The notes: generated from the letters alone by a model not told the origin. Numbered from the stretch's first letter, positions 8,096 to 17,301 are shown. The stretch: DNA of 42,366 nt from Paracraurococcus ruber (GCF_004353985.1 NZ_SMOA01000032.1:1-42366); one strand, 5' to 3'. Numbers and translations: made by a program.

Positions 8096-8163
8096 GTGCC
8101 GCACGGGCGGCGCGCGCGGGCCGCCGGTTCCGTGCTAAGCCGCCGGGCCCGCGAGACCCCACC

Positions 8164-9831
8164 ATGCCCGATGTCGGCCTGCCGCCCGACCCGCCCGCCG
8201 TCACCGCCCCGCCCCGCCGCCGCTGGGTCTCCCCGCTGCTGCGGCGGATCCTGCTGCTGAACGTCCTGCCGCCGGCGCTGCTGGCGGCCGCCATGCTCTA
8301 CCTCGACCAGTACCAGAACGGGCTGCTGGCCGCCGAGGTGGAGGCCATGCGCACCCAGGCCCGCATCTATGCCGGCGCGATCGCCGAGGCGGCGACGCGG
8401 CTGCAGGACGACCGCGCGGTGCTGGTGCCGGAACAGGCGCGGCCGCTGCTGCGCCGGCTGGTCGATCCTTCGCCCAACACCCAGGCGCGGCTGTTCGACA
8501 ATACCGGCCTGGTGGTCGCCGACAGCCGGGTGCGGGACGGCGCCGGCGGCGCGGTGGTGACGGAGCCGCTGGCGCCGCCCGAGCCGCGCGACGCCTTCTC
8601 CCTCACAATCGCCGGGCTCTACGACCGCGTGCTGTCGGTGCTGCCGCGCGGCGGCCGGCGGGACGTGGAGGTGGACGTGAACCCCGACGCGCCCTCCTTC
8701 GACTGGCAGCCCAACCTGGGCCCCGACCGGCGGGAGGAATTGCGGCTGGCGCTGGAGGGCGGGGTCACGCCCTATATCCGCCGCACCGCCGATGGCCGCC
8801 TGCTGGTCTCCGTCGCCGAGCCGTCGCGGCGCGGCAACCAGTCCGTCGGCATCGTGCTGCTGACGCGCGAGGCGCGGGAGGTGGACCAGCGGCTGTTCGA
8901 GATCCGCGCCAGCGTCCTCGGCATCTTCGCCGTGTCCCTGGTGCTGACCGTGGCGCTGTCCTTCTACCTGGCGCGGACGCTCGCCGGCCCGATCATGCAG
9001 CTGGCCGGCAGCGCCGCGGCCATGCGGCAGGGCGAGGGGCGGGGCGGCAGCGTGCCGTCCGGCCTGCTGCGGCGGGAGGACGAGATCGGCATCCTGGCGC
9101 GCGACCTGCAGTCGGCCGCGACCGCGCTCTGGGCCCGGATCGATACCAATGAACGCTTCGCCGCCGATGTGGCGCATGAGCTGCGCAACCCGCTGACCAG
9201 CGTGCGCAGCGCCATCGAGACGCTGCGCCGGATCGAGAACCCGGAGCAGCGCAACCGCCTGCTGGCCATCATCGCCGAGGATGCGGTGCGGATGGACCGG
9301 CTGATCGCCGACATCTCCGACAGTTCCCGCGTCGATGCCGAGCTGTCGCGCACCGCGGCCGTGCCGGTGGATGTGGCGCCGATCCTCTCGACCCTGGCCG
9401 AGCTGCACGAGGCGACGCGGGAGGAGGACGACCCTCTCGTGGTGCTGGAGGCGCCGCCCGAGGGGCTGGTGGTGCGCGGGGTGGAGGGGCGGCTGGTGCA
9501 GGTCTTCCGCAACCTGCTGGGCAATGCCCTGTCCTTCAGCCCGGGCAGCGGCAAGGTGACGGTCCGCGCCCGGCCGGCCGGCTCGCTGGTGGAGGTGGTG
9601 GTGGAGGATGAGGGCCCCGGCATCCCCGAGGCCAAGCTGGAGCACATCTTCGAGCGCTTCTATTCCGAGCGGCCGAGCGGCGAGCGCTTCGGCCAGCATT
9701 CCGGCCTGGGGCTGTCGATCTGCCGCCAGATCGTCGAGGGGCTGCGCGGCCGCATCGCCGCCGAGAACCGCCGCGACGCGGCGGGGCAGGTGCTGGGGGC
9801 CAGGTTCATCGTGCGGCTGCCGGCGGCCTAG
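8164..9831 (+). CDS. chvG: Sensor histidine kinase ChvG
   Basis: ChvG is the membrane sensor kinase that phosphorylates ChvI. The 555-residue protein has a cytosolic Pro-rich N-terminus, transmembrane helix 1 (about 28-47) and a periplasmic sensor region of about 200 residues. Helix 2 (about 250-271) leads into a HAMP domain and the phosphorylated His338 in VAHELRNPLTS. The ATPase domain shows an N-box (NLLGNALSFSP from Asn450), DEGPGIP (482-488) and HSGLGLSI (512-519). The Met at 8164 is chosen because the frame upstream runs through the 22-bp tandem repeat. The gene is separated from chvI by the TNT pair and may rely on its own or the pair's promoter. The hprK and PTS genes that often follow chvG in alphaproteobacteria are absent. 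Confidence 0.93.
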   Translation: MPDVGLPPDPPAVTAPPRRRWVSPLLRRILLLNVLPPALLAAAMLYLDQYQNGLLAAEVEAMRTQARIYAGAIAEAATRLQDDRAVLVPEQARPLLRRLVDPSPNTQARLFDNTGLVVADSRVRDGAGGAVVTEPLAPPEPRDAFSLTIAGLYDRVLSVLPRGGRRDVEVDVNPDAPSFDWQPNLGPDRREELRLALEGGVTPYIRRTADGRLLVSVAEPSRRGNQSVGIVLLTREAREVDQRLFEIRASVLGIFAVSLVLTVALSFYLARTLAGPIMQLAGSAAAMRQGEGRGGSVPSGLLRREDEIGILARDLQSAATALWARIDTNERFAADVAHELRNPLTSVRSAIETLRRIENPEQRNRLLAIIAEDAVRMDRLIADISDSSRVDAELSRTAAVPVDVAPILSTLAELHEATREEDDPLVVLEAPPEGLVVRGVEGRLVQVFRNLLGNALSFSPGSGKVTVRARPAGSLVEVVVEDEGPGIPEAKLEHIFERFYSERPSGERFGQHSGLGLSICRQIVEGLRGRIAAENRRDAAGQVLGARFIVRLPAA

Positions 9832-9961
9832 CCGCCGGCTTCGCCGCGCGTTGGAGACGGTTGCGGTTGCCGGCGGCCTAGCCGCCGGCTTCGCCGCGCC
9901 TAGCGAATGGTCGCGGCTGCCGGCGGCCTGGCCGTCGGCTTCGCCGCGCGTGGCGACGGGT
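9812..9961. repeat. 50-bp tandem triplication overlapping the chvG end
   Basis: Three 50-bp units start at 9812, 9862 and 9912. The first contains the last codons and the stop of chvG. Each unit carries an inverted repeat: in unit 1, GCCGGCGGC (9819-9827), loop CTA, and GCCGCCGGC (9831-9839). Unit 2 keeps the stem exactly, and unit 3 has changes in the loop and right arm. It looks like a chvG terminator-like stem that was triplicated. Confidence 0.85.
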
Positions 9962-10114
9962 CGCGGCATCGCCGGCGCGGCCGCGATGCCGGCGGTTGCG
10001 CCGCGACGGCGACACAACACTGTGGTTCGCCCGCCAAAGCAGCGTATATGCGAAGCGGCATGGGAGAGTCGGCGGCGCCGGCGGCGCGCGCCGATGCGTC
10101 GGGGCAAGCGCAGA

Positions 10115-11047
10115 ATGGGCGAGATCGTCGTCACCGAATTCATGGAGGACTCCGCCGTCGAGTCCCTCCGCGCGGCCCGGTCCACCCTGTACGATCCCGA
10201 ACTCTTCCGCGACCCGCCCGGGTTGCGGGCGGCGCTGGCCGGGGCCCGGGCGCTGATCATCCGCAACCGGACGCGGGTGGATGCCGAATTGCTGGCCCAG
10301 GCGCCCGACCTCCGGGTGCTCGGCCGGCTGGGGGTCGGCCTCTACAACATCGACCTGCCGGCCTGCCGGGCGCGGCAGATCGACGTCATCCCCGCCTCCG
10401 GCGCCAATGCGGATTCGGTCGCCGAATACGTCATCCTGGCGATCGGCCAGCTGCTGCGCGGCACCTTCCACGCGACGGCGGAGGTCGCGGCCGGCGGCTG
10501 GCCGCGCGAGAGGCTGATCGGCGGCCGCGAGATGGGCGGCAAGACGCTCGGCATCATCGGCTTCGGCGATATCGGCCGGCGGGTGGCGAAGCTGGCCGGC
10601 GCCTTCCGCATGACGCTGCTGGGGCATGACCCGCTGATCCCGGCCAGCCATTCCATGTGGGAGGAGATGCGGACCGAGATGGTCCCGCTCGAGGAGCTTC
10701 TCGCCCGCGCCGATGCGGTGACGCTGCATGTGCCGCTGGCGCCGGAGACGCGCGGGCTGATCGACGCGGCGCGGCTGGCCCGCATGAAAGCGGGGGCGGT
10801 GCTGGTCAATGCCTCCCGCGGCGGGGTGGTGGAGGAGGCGGCGCTGGCCGCGGCGCTGCGGGCGGGGCGCCTCGGCGGCGCCGCGCTCGACGTGTTCGAG
10901 ACGGAGCCGCTGCCGCCCGGCTCGCCGCTGCTCGGCGTGCCGAACCTGATCCTCACGCCGCACATCGCCGGCGCGACGGTCGAGAGCAATGCGCGGGTGT
11001 CGTCGCTGATCGCCGCCCGGGTGCTGGTCAGCCTGGCGATGAGCTGA
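10115..11047 (+). CDS. D-isomer-specific 2-hydroxyacid dehydrogenase
   Basis: This NAD-dependent oxidoreductase interconverts a 2-hydroxyacid and a 2-ketoacid. The 310-residue protein has the split catalytic/NAD-binding fold with the Rossmann motif GFGDIG (149-154). Its catalytic trio is Arg235 (NASRGG), Glu264 (FETEP) and His283 (TPHIAG). The stretch GRLGVGLYNIDLPACRARQIDVIPASGAN (about residues 70-98) resembles sulfolactate- and phosphoglycerate-dehydrogenase-like members, but the substrate cannot be decided. The start is uncertain: Met at 10115 fits the family N-terminus (MGEIVVTE), while Met at 10094 would add an Arg-rich extension. It stands alone between two repeat regions. Confidence 0.88.
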   Translation: MGEIVVTEFMEDSAVESLRAARSTLYDPELFRDPPGLRAALAGARALIIRNRTRVDAELLAQAPDLRVLGRLGVGLYNIDLPACRARQIDVIPASGANADSVAEYVILAIGQLLRGTFHATAEVAAGGWPRERLIGGREMGGKTLGIIGFGDIGRRVAKLAGAFRMTLLGHDPLIPASHSMWEEMRTEMVPLEELLARADAVTLHVPLAPETRGLIDAARLARMKAGAVLVNASRGGVVEEAALAAALRAGRLGGAALDVFETEPLPPGSPLLGVPNLILTPHIAGATVESNARVSSLIAARVLVSLAMS

Positions 11048-11069
11048 GGCCGGCCTGCGGACGCCCAGA

Positions 11070-11194
11070 GCAGATCCCGATCGGGGGGGATCACCTGATC
11101 GGGTGGAGATGCTCGTCGATTCGCACGATTAGGGCAGATTCCGATCCGGTGGAGTCCGCTGATCGGGTGACGATGCTCCTGAAATCAGACGACC
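11070..11194. repeat. 64-bp tandem duplication beside the 40-bp repeat
   Basis: Two diverged units start at 11070 and 11134. Both contain GCAGAT, then CTGATCGGGTG, then GATGCTC. The CTGATCGGG...GATGCTC part matches one arm of the long hairpin at 2912-2961, and the 40-bp repeat follows directly. The whole block is therefore a decayed, inverted counterpart of the block at 2856-2961. Confidence 0.65.
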
Positions 11195-11234
11195 GGAGCG
11201 GTTGCCGTGAGCCATGGCGAGCGGAGGCCGCTCT
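11195..11234 (-). repeat. 40-bp dispersed hairpin repeat, copy B
   Basis: This 40-bp element matches the reverse complement of 2856-2895 at 35 of 40 positions. Ends are GGAGCGGT-like and CCGCTCT. It lies between the convergent hydroxyacid dehydrogenase and carboxypeptidase genes, the same context as copy A. The rest of the 339-bp gap (11235-11386) shows nothing I can name. Confidence 0.8.
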
Positions 11235-11386
11235 GGCCGCCCGCGTCCCGAATGCCGCGACGGGCCGGGCCACCGATGCCGCGACCGGCCTCGGGGCCGG
11301 CCAGAGGGCGGGCCAGAGGGCGGCTTGACTGCGGCGGGGAATGGCGCGGCGCGGCCGCACCCCGGCATGGGAAAGAGGGGCCGGCG

Positions 11387-12583
11387 TCAGCCGGACCGGC
11401 GCCCGTTGGTCTTGGCGGGAAGCTTGGCGGCGGCCGGCTGCACCATCGGCTTGGCCAGGGGCTTCGTCGCCACCACCGCCGGGCGCTTCGCCGGCGCGGC
11501 GGCGGCGCGGCCCGTATCGCCCTGTTCGACGCGCAGCGCGGCGCGGGCCTGCTTCACGGTGGTCGCTCGCAGCGGCGCCGTCCGGGCTTCCACCGTGCGG
11601 CGGGCGGCGCGGGGTTGCGGCGCGGCGCGGGCCACGACGGCCACGGCCCTCGCCGGGCGGGCGGTGGCGCGCGCCACCGGCGCCGCCTGGGCGCTGGCCA
11701 TGATGGAGGGCAGGCCGCGGCGAGCCATCGGCGCGTCCCGGGCCGGCGAGACGCCCATGCTGGCGAAGCCCTGGTCGAGCAGCGCCATCATGTGCCGGTC
11801 CCGCTCCCGCCCCGTGCGGCCGCCGAAGACGGCGGCGATCAGGCGCACGCCGTCCCGCTGCGCGCTGGCCACCAGGTTGAAGCCGCTGTCGTTCACGTAG
11901 CCGGTCTTGATGCCGTCGGCGCCGTCATATTCCTGCAGCAGGCGGTTGTGGTTCCAGTGCGTCCGGCCGCGGAAGACGAAATGCGGGGTGGAGAAATAGG
12001 CGTAGCGCTCGGGGAAGTCCTTGATCAGGCGCTGGCCCAGCAGCGCCATGTCCCGCGCCGTCGAGACCTGGTCGAGGTCCGGCAGGCCGGAGGCGTTGCG
12101 GAAGGTGGTGTTGCGCATGCCGAGGCTGCGGGCGCGCAGCGTCATCATCTGCGCGAAGCGGTCTTCCGACCCGCCGCCCATGTATTCGCCGAGCGCGGCG
12201 GCGGCGTCGTTGGCCGACTTGGTGACCAGGGCGAGGATGGCTTCCTCGACCGTGATGCTCATCCCGGGGACGAGGCCGAGCTTGGAGGGCGGCATCGCCG
12301 CCGCCTCGTAGGAGACGCGGATGGGCGCGTTCAGCTCGATCCGGCCGTCGCGCAGGGCCTCGAAAGCCATGTAGACGGTCATCATCTTGGTGAGGGAGGC
12401 CGGGTAGCGCCGCTCATCCGGGCTGGCGGCGATCAGGGTATTGCCCGTGCGGGCATCGACCACGATGGCGGCGTAGCGTTCGCTGCCGATCTGCGCGGCG
12501 GCAGGTGTGGCCAGCCCGATCCCGAAAGCGAGCATGAGGGCCCCCACGACCCTCCCGCGCAAGGATGCGCTGGTCCCCGACAT
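11387..12583 (-). CDS. D-alanyl-D-alanine carboxypeptidase (peptidase S11)
   Basis: This low-molecular-mass penicillin-binding protein trims the terminal D-alanine from peptidoglycan pentapeptides in the periplasm. The 398-residue protein has a signal peptide (MSGTSASLRGR, then a hydrophobic run ending TPAAAQ). The three S11 motifs are present: SLTK with the acylated serine, SAN within TKSANDAA, and KTG within GIKTGYVND. After the catalytic domain a roughly 130-residue Ala/Pro/Arg/Lys-rich basic tail replaces the usual ordered C-terminal domain; it may bind anionic wall polymers. The Met at 12583 starts the signal peptide and was chosen over Met at 12643. It is divergent from the phasin gene. 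Confidence 0.92.
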   Translation of the reverse strand: MSGTSASLRGRVVGALMLAFGIGLATPAAAQIGSERYAAIVVDARTGNTLIAASPDERRYPASLTKMMTVYMAFEALRDGRIELNAPIRVSYEAAAMPPSKLGLVPGMSITVEEAILALVTKSANDAAAALGEYMGGGSEDRFAQMMTLRARSLGMRNTTFRNASGLPDLDQVSTARDMALLGQRLIKDFPERYAYFSTPHFVFRGRTHWNHNRLLQEYDGADGIKTGYVNDSGFNLVASAQRDGVRLIAAVFGGRTGRERDRHMMALLDQGFASMGVSPARDAPMARRGLPSIMASAQAAPVARATARPARAVAVVARAAPQPRAARRTVEARTAPLRATTVKQARAALRVEQGDTGRAAAAPAKRPAVVATKPLAKPMVQPAAAKLPAKTNGRRSG

Positions 12584-12803
12584 GGCCAACCCCCGGATGC
12601 GCGGCACCGCCCCCCCGGCATGCCTGCGAATCGGCTCAACCATACGGTGCCGCCGAAGTGAATGTCTACGGGGAATGGAACAAGAACCTTGTTCTATGAA
12701 TAACTTGGCAAGAATTAGTGCCGCCCGGTCTGAGGGTCCGGGGCCTGTCTGGCCCCCCCGGCGCGGCGGGAATACGGGCCCGAAGCCACGATCAGCCGCG
12801 GCA

Positions 12804-12878
12804 TTTTTGTGCACCGCAAAAAGATGCTTGCATCGCCGGTCGCGCGGAGGTTACACAGCCGATGTTGCAGTGCAGCAA
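12804..12878 (+). promoter_or_regulatory. TGC/GCA-rich region upstream of phasin (PhaR-type operator candidate)
   Basis: The 378-bp divergent gap holds three TGC/GCA palindromic motifs: TTTTTG...CAAAAA (12804-12822), ATGCTTGCAT (12824-12833) and TTGCAGTGCAGCAA (12865-12878). PhaR/PhaF-type repressors of polyhydroxyalkanoate genes are known to bind TGC-rich sites in alphaproteobacteria, and phasin genes are their usual targets. The assignment is inference. The AT-rich stretch around 12660-12720 may hold the promoter of the carboxypeptidase gene. Confidence 0.35.
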
Positions 12879-12961
12879 GACGGCGCACCGAGAAAGCCCG
12901 ATCGGACAGCATCCATCGGGACCTCCTTCCCGGCCCGCGCCGCGCAGAGGCGAGGCGTATC

Positions 12962-13654
12962 GTGGCGGTGCGAAAAGGCAAGGCGACAGCCAGCGTGACC
13001 GAGGCCAAGGCGGCGGTGACCGGTGCGGATCCCGCCCCGGCGCCGGCCCTGGCGGATGCGACGCCGGTGACCGAGGCGGCGGCGACAGCCGTCGAGGCGG
13101 TGGCCGATGTGGCGCCCGCGCTGGTCGCGGCGGCCCCGCCGCCCGAACCCGCCCCGCCGGCGGCGACCCCCGATGCCGGCCCGCAGGCCGGCCCGGTGCC
13201 GCCGCATGCGGTTGCCGATGCGACACAGGCAGTCCCCGCGCAGGCGCGCGTGACGATGGAGACGACGATGGACCAGGTGGCGAAGACGACCGAAGGCCTG
13301 TTCAAGGCGGCGGAAGAGGCGGCGGAGTTCGGCCGCGGCAACATCGAGGCGATCACCAAGGCGACGCAGGTCTATGTCGCCGGCGTGCAGGACCTCTCCA
13401 AGCAGACCCTCGCCATGGTGCAGGGCCTGGCCGACCACACCGTGGCCGGCGCCAAGGCGCTGGGCACCGTGAAGTCCCTGAAGGAGGCCGCCGACATCCA
13501 GGCGACCTACACCCGCGCCGCCATGGAGAAGACCTTCTCCGAGACCGCGAAGCTGCAGGAGGCCGCGCTGAAGCTGGCCGAGGCGTCCTTCGCCCCGATC
13601 TCCCAGCGCATGACCCTGGCGGTCGAGAAGCTGGCGAAGCCGCTGGCGGCCTGA
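12962..13654 (+). CDS. Phasin family protein
   Basis: Phasins coat polyhydroxyalkanoate granules and control their number and size. The 230-residue product begins with a Lys-rich start ([11 protein letters not shown]), followed by about 80 residues rich in Ala, Pro and Val. The C-terminal phasin domain (about 95-230) has the typical long amphipathic helices: [42 protein letters not shown] and [20 protein letters not shown] in three successive parts. A GTG start at 12962 with GAGGCGAGG upstream was preferred over an ATG at 12809, because the region between contains candidate operator palindromes and reads as non-family sequence. The Ala/Pro-rich N-terminal half is longer than in minimal phasins. 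A very strong terminator follows. Confidence 0.82.
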   Translation: MAVRKGKATASVTEAKAAVTGADPAPAPALADATPVTEAAATAVEAVADVAPALVAAAPPPEPAPPAATPDAGPQAGPVPPHAVADATQAVPAQARVTMETTMDQVAKTTEGLFKAAEEAAEFGRGNIEAITKATQVYVAGVQDLSKQTLAMVQGLADHTVAGAKALGTVKSLKEAADIQATYTRAAMEKTFSETAKLQEAALKLAEASFAPISQRMTLAVEKLAKPLAA

Positions 13655-13672
13655 TCGCAGGCCGACCCCCGC

Positions 13673-13693
13673 GCCCCGGCCCCAGGCCGGGGC
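13673..13693 (+). terminator. Small hairpin ahead of the phasin terminator
   Basis: The arms GCCCCGGCC (13673-13681) and GGCCGGGGC (13685-13693) pair perfectly around a CCA loop. It lies just before the main terminator and has no T-run of its own. Confidence 0.45.
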
Positions 13694-13702
13694 GGTGCGA
13701 CC

Positions 13703-13768
13703 GGGCCCGGCCGGCCCGCCCTGTCCCCATCTGGGGACGGGGCGGGCCGGCCGGGCCCTTCTCGTTTT
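13703..13768 (+). terminator. Strong intrinsic terminator after phasin
   Basis: A near-perfect 26-bp stem (13703-13728 with 13733-13758, one G-T pair) carries an ATCT tetraloop and is followed by TTCTCGTTTT (13759-13768). This is the clearest rho-independent terminator in the window and should insulate clpS from the phasin transcript. Confidence 0.88.
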
Positions 13769-13832
13769 GCCCGCCGCCCTTCCGCGGCCGCGCTGCCGGG
13801 CCCATATGCCGGCGAAGCCCCGCGCGTAGCAC

Positions 13833-13862
13833 TTCACCTGGCGCCGCGCGCGGCACTATCCT
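13833..13862 (+). promoter_or_regulatory. Candidate clpS promoter
   Basis: TTCACC (13833-13838) and TATCCT (13857-13862) are separated by 18 bp and lie about 75 bp before the clpS start, just after the phasin terminator. The -10 is good and the -35 is weak. Confidence 0.35.
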
Positions 13863-13935
13863 CCGCCGAGGGGCAGGGATGGGCCGGCCCCCTGGCGGAC
13901 CCGGCCCGGCCAGCCCCCGCCCACCAGGAAATTCG

Positions 13936-14283
13936 ATGAGCGACCAGGACAAGCGACCGAACGGAGGGAACCCGCCCGGGGACACCACGCCGAATACCGG
14001 CGTGGTGGTGAAGACCCGCCCGCGCACCAAGAAGCCGGCAATGTACAAGGTCTTGATGCTGAACGACGACTACACCCCCATGGAGTTCGTCGTGCACGTG
14101 CTGGAACGCTTCTTCCAGAAGAACCGGGAGGAGGCGACCCGGATCATGCTGCACGTGCACCGGCGGGGCGTGGGGGTGTGCGGCGTCTACACCTATGAGG
14201 TGGCCGAGACGAAGGTGACGCAGGTGATGGACTTGGCCCGGCAGAATCAGCATCCTCTCCAGTGCACGATCGAGAAGGAATGA
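13936..14283 (+). CDS. clpS: ATP-dependent Clp protease adaptor ClpS
   Basis: ClpS hands N-degron substrates to the ClpA unfoldase for degradation by ClpAP. The 115-residue protein has a flexible Pro/Gly/Thr-rich N-terminal tail (about 1-35) and the folded ClpS core. The core includes [20 protein letters not shown] (41-60), the site that binds N-terminal hydrophobic residues, and [20 protein letters not shown] (71-90), then ETKV. It ends at the usual position (CTIEKE). An AGGAA ribosome site precedes the Met at 13936. clpA follows in the same direction after 235 bp, the conserved clpSA arrangement. Confidence 0.96.
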   Translation: MSDQDKRPNGGNPPGDTTPNTGVVVKTRPRTKKPAMYKVLMLNDDYTPMEFVVHVLERFFQKNREEATRIMLHVHRRGVGVCGVYTYEVAETKVTQVMDLARQNQHPLQCTIEKE

Positions 14284-14518
14284 CCCGGCCGCCGTTTCGT
14301 GGCTGTGGTTGACGCAGGAATGACCCCAGCGCGGCGCGCGACCCAGCAACAATCCCCCGCGAATACGGGCCGCCCAGCTCCGCCAACCTTGCTGCCCACC
14401 CCGCCGAACGGGGGGGATGCCCGAGGGAGCGACGAGGCCAAGATGTTCAACCGGGGAAACCCCCCGGCCATCCCGGGCGATGTCGGGATTGCCGGATCTG
14501 TATGGGAGCGTCTCTAGC

Positions 14519-16867
14519 ATGCTGTCACGCAACCTCGAGCAGACGCTCCACCGCGCCCTCGGCCTCGCCAATGAGCGCCGGCACGAATACGCGACGCTGG
14601 AGCACCTGCTGCTCGCCCTGACCGACGATACCGACGCCTCCACCGTGCTGCGTGCCTGCGGCGTCGATACCGAGAAGCTGAAGCGCGACCTCACCGAATT
14701 CCTCGACAAGGACCTGGCCGGCCTGGTGACCGAGCGGGCCGGCGACCCGAAGCCGACCGCCGGCTTCCAGCGGGTGGTCCAGCGCGCCGCCATCCATGTC
14801 CAGTCCTCCGGCCGGGACGAGGTGACGGGCGCCAATGTCCTGGTCGCCCTGTTCTCCGAGCGCGAGAGCCACGCGGTCTATTTCCTGCAGCTGCAGGACA
14901 TGACCCGGCTGGATGCGGTGAACTTCATCTCCCACGGCATCGCCAAGGCCCCGGGCCGGGCGCAGAACCGCCCGGTGCAGGGCACGCCGACTTCCTCCGC
15001 CAACAACGAGGAGCAAGAGAAGGAGGAGAAGCCGAGCCGCGGTCGCGGCCAGGACGCCCTGTCCAACTACTGCGTCAACCTGAACAAGAAGGCGCAGCAG
15101 GGCAAGATCGACCCGCTGATCGGGCGCGACTCCGAGATCGAGCGGACGATCCAGATCCTCTGCCGCCGCACCAAGAACAACCCGCTCTACGTGGGTGACC
15201 CGGGCGTCGGCAAGACCGCGATCGCCGAGGGGCTGGCCAAGCGGATCATCGAGGGCGACGTGCCCGAGGTGCTGGGCAAGAGCACCATCTACGCGCTCGA
15301 CATGGGCAGCCTGCTGGCCGGCACCCGCTACCGCGGCGACTTCGAGGAGCGGCTGAAGGCCGTGGTGAACGAGCTGGAGCAGCAGCCCGGCTCCATCCTG
15401 TTCATCGACGAGATCCACACGGTGATCGGCGCCGGCGCGACCTCGGGCGGCGCGATGGACGCGTCGAACCTGCTGAAGCCGGCGCTGGCCCAGGGCACGC
15501 TGCGCTGCATCGGCAGCACCACCTACAAGGAATACCGCAACTACTTCGAGAAGGACCGGGCGCTGGTCCGGCGCTTCCAGAAGATCGACGTGAACGAGCC
15601 GACGCTCGAGGATGCGGTCAAGATCCTGCAGGGCCTGAAGACAAACTACGAGAAGCACCACAAGGTCCGCTACACGCCGGAGGCGATCCGCGCCGCGGTC
15701 GAGCTGTCCGCCAAGTACATCCATGACCGCAAGCTGCCGGACAAGGCGATCGACGTGATCGACGAGGTCGGCGCGTCCCGCATGCTGCTGCCGGAGAACA
15801 AGCGGAAGAAGACCGTCACGCTGAAGGACGTGGAGGAGATCGTGGCGAAGATCGCCCGCATCCCTCCAAAGACCGTCAGCAACGACGACAAGGAGACGCT
15901 CAAGACCCTCGAGCGCGACCTGAAGTCGATGGTGTTCGGCCAGGAGAAGGCGATCGAGACGCTGTCGGCCGCCATCAAGCTGTCCCGCGCCGGGCTGCGC
16001 GACCCGGAGAAGCCGATCGGCAACTACCTGTTCAGCGGCCCGACCGGCGTCGGCAAGACCGAGGTGGCGAAGCAGCTGGCCAAGACGCTGGGCATCGAGC
16101 TGATCCGCTTCGACATGTCCGAGTACATGGAGCGGCACAGTGTCAGCCGGCTGATCGGCGCGCCGCCGGGCTATGTCGGCTTCGACCAGGGCGGCCTGCT
16201 GACGGATGCCATCGACCAGCACCCGCATGCCGTGCTGCTGCTGGATGAGATCGAGAAGGCCCACCAGGACCTGTACAACATCCTGCTGCAGGTCATGGAC
16301 CACGGGAAGCTGACCGACCACAACGGCAAGACGGTGGATTTCCGCAACGTCATCCTGATCATGACGACGAATGCGGGTGCCGCCGACATGGCCAAGCCGG
16401 CCATCGGCTTCGGCAGCGCGGTCCGCGTCGGTGAGGACACCGAGGCGATCCAGCGCATGTTCACGCCGGAATTCCGCAACCGCCTCGACGCGGTGGTGCC
16501 CTTCTCCGGCCTCACGCCCGAGATCGTCGGCCGCGTGGTCGAGAAATTCGTCATGCAGCTGGAGGCGCAGCTCGCCGACCGCAACGTGACGATCGAGCTG
16601 TCCTCGGCCGCCAAGGAATGGCTGGCGGAGAAGGGCTTCGACCCGCTCTATGGCGCGCGGCCGCTGGCCCGGGTGATCCAGGAGCACGTCAAGAAGCCGC
16701 TGGCCGAGGAGCTGCTTTTCGGCAAGCTGGTGAAGGGCGGCGCGGTCAAGGTGAACCTGAAGGACGGCGAGCTGGCCTTCGACTATGTCGAGGCGGCGCC
16801 GCCCGCCCTGCCGAAGCCCGAGGAAGGCGACGGCGAGGCGGAGAAGGAGCCCGAGACCATCGAGTAG
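14519..16867 (+). CDS. clpA: ATP-dependent Clp protease ATP-binding subunit ClpA
   Basis: ClpA is the double-ring AAA+ unfoldase that feeds proteins to ClpP. The 782-residue protein has the N-terminal Clp repeat domain that docks ClpS (about 1-145), followed by an acidic/Lys linker ([12 protein letters not shown]). The first ATPase has Walker A GDPGVGKT (226-233) and Walker [10 protein letters not shown]. The second has Walker A GPTGVGKT near 507 and Walker [11 protein letters not shown]. The ClpP-binding loop appears as IGF within KPAIGFGSA. The Met at 14519 has GGGAG upstream and matches the family start ([14 protein letters not shown]). The C-terminus carries an acidic tail. The 235-bp gap before it shows no clear gene or terminator, so clpS and clpA may be co-transcribed. 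Confidence 0.97.
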   Translation: MLSRNLEQTLHRALGLANERRHEYATLEHLLLALTDDTDASTVLRACGVDTEKLKRDLTEFLDKDLAGLVTERAGDPKPTAGFQRVVQRAAIHVQSSGRDEVTGANVLVALFSERESHAVYFLQLQDMTRLDAVNFISHGIAKAPGRAQNRPVQGTPTSSANNEEQEKEEKPSRGRGQDALSNYCVNLNKKAQQGKIDPLIGRDSEIERTIQILCRRTKNNPLYVGDPGVGKTAIAEGLAKRIIEGDVPEVLGKSTIYALDMGSLLAGTRYRGDFEERLKAVVNELEQQPGSILFIDEIHTVIGAGATSGGAMDASNLLKPALAQGTLRCIGSTTYKEYRNYFEKDRALVRRFQKIDVNEPTLEDAVKILQGLKTNYEKHHKVRYTPEAIRAAVELSAKYIHDRKLPDKAIDVIDEVGASRMLLPENKRKKTVTLKDVEEIVAKIARIPPKTVSNDDKETLKTLERDLKSMVFGQEKAIETLSAAIKLSRAGLRDPEKPIGNYLFSGPTGVGKTEVAKQLAKTLGIELIRFDMSEYMERHSVSRLIGAPPGYVGFDQGGLLTDAIDQHPHAVLLLDEIEKAHQDLYNILLQVMDHGKLTDHNGKTVDFRNVILIMTTNAGAADMAKPAIGFGSAVRVGEDTEAIQRMFTPEFRNRLDAVVPFSGLTPEIVGRVVEKFVMQLEAQLADRNVTIELSSAAKEWLAEKGFDPLYGARPLARVIQEHVKKPLAEELLFGKLVKGGAVKVNLKDGELAFDYVEAAPPALPKPEEGDGEAEKEPETIE

Positions 16868-16891
16868 CCCTGCCCGTCGGCAGGGCGCAGG

Positions 16892-16928
16892 GAAGGGCGC
16901 GGGGGTCTCCTCCGCGCCCTTCGCGTTT
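16892..16928 (+). terminator. Hairpin after clpA
   Basis: A perfect 11-bp stem (GAAGGGCGCGG at 16892-16902 with its complement at 16912-16922) and a 9-nt loop is followed by a short GCGTTT. It is a likely but weak intrinsic terminator between clpA and the AhpD-like gene. Confidence 0.6.
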
Positions 16929-16946
16929 CAGGGGAGAGGAACGCCG

Positions 16947-17285
16947 ATGAGCGCCATCAAGGATTGGGACGCCTACAACGCCGCGGCGCGGGAGAAGGGC
17001 AAGGAGCTGTCCGGCCTGCACCCGGAGCTGGTGAAGGGCTTTTCCGCGCTGTCGCGCGGGGCCAGCACCACGCAGCACCTGGATGCCAAGACGCGGGAGC
17101 TGATCGCCCTGGCCGTCGCCATCACCACGCGCTGCGACGGCTGCATCGATGCGCATGTGCGCAAGGCGAAGACCGCCGGCGCCAGCAAGGCGGAGATCGC
17201 CGAGGCGCTGGGCGTCGCCATCGCGCTGAATGCCGGCGCCGCCTTCACCTACGCGCTGCACGTGCTGGACGCCGCCGGGGAGTGA
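16947..17285 (+). CDS. Carboxymuconolactone decarboxylase / AhpD-like protein
   Basis: The 112-residue protein belongs to the AhpD-like alkylhydroperoxidase core of the carboxymuconolactone decarboxylase family. The redox site CDGC (63-66) followed by His70 gives the CxxCxxxH pattern of peroxidase-type members, not of true decarboxylases. LDAKTRELIALAVAITTRC and EIAEALGVAIALNAG are typical of the helical fold, which works as an oligomer. It probably reduces peroxides using thiol partners, but its reductant is not identifiable here. The start has a strong GGGGAGAGGA ribosome site. It lies 79 bp after clpA, beyond a hairpin. Confidence 0.88.
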   Translation: MSAIKDWDAYNAAAREKGKELSGLHPELVKGFSALSRGASTTQHLDAKTRELIALAVAITTRCDGCIDAHVRKAKTAGASKAEIAEALGVAIALNAGAAFTYALHVLDAAGE

Positions 17286-17301
17286 GCGCCGGGCGCCCGC
17301 C

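Noticed and set aside
8035-8163. N-terminal extension of ChvG from an earlier Met
   Set aside because: The extension is encoded by the 22-bp tandem repeat and by low-complexity sequence; the family start fits the Met at 8164.
12809-12961. Longer phasin starting at the ATG at 12809
   Set aside because: The extra residues are Arg/Cys-rich and not phasin-like, and the DNA carries palindromic operator-like motifs; the GTG at 12962 has a ribosome site.
14525-16687. Long open frame antisense to clpA
   Set aside because: The sense frame encodes a full ClpA with all motifs; the antisense frame gives a low-complexity Arg/Leu/His/Gln-rich product expected from GC-biased third positions.
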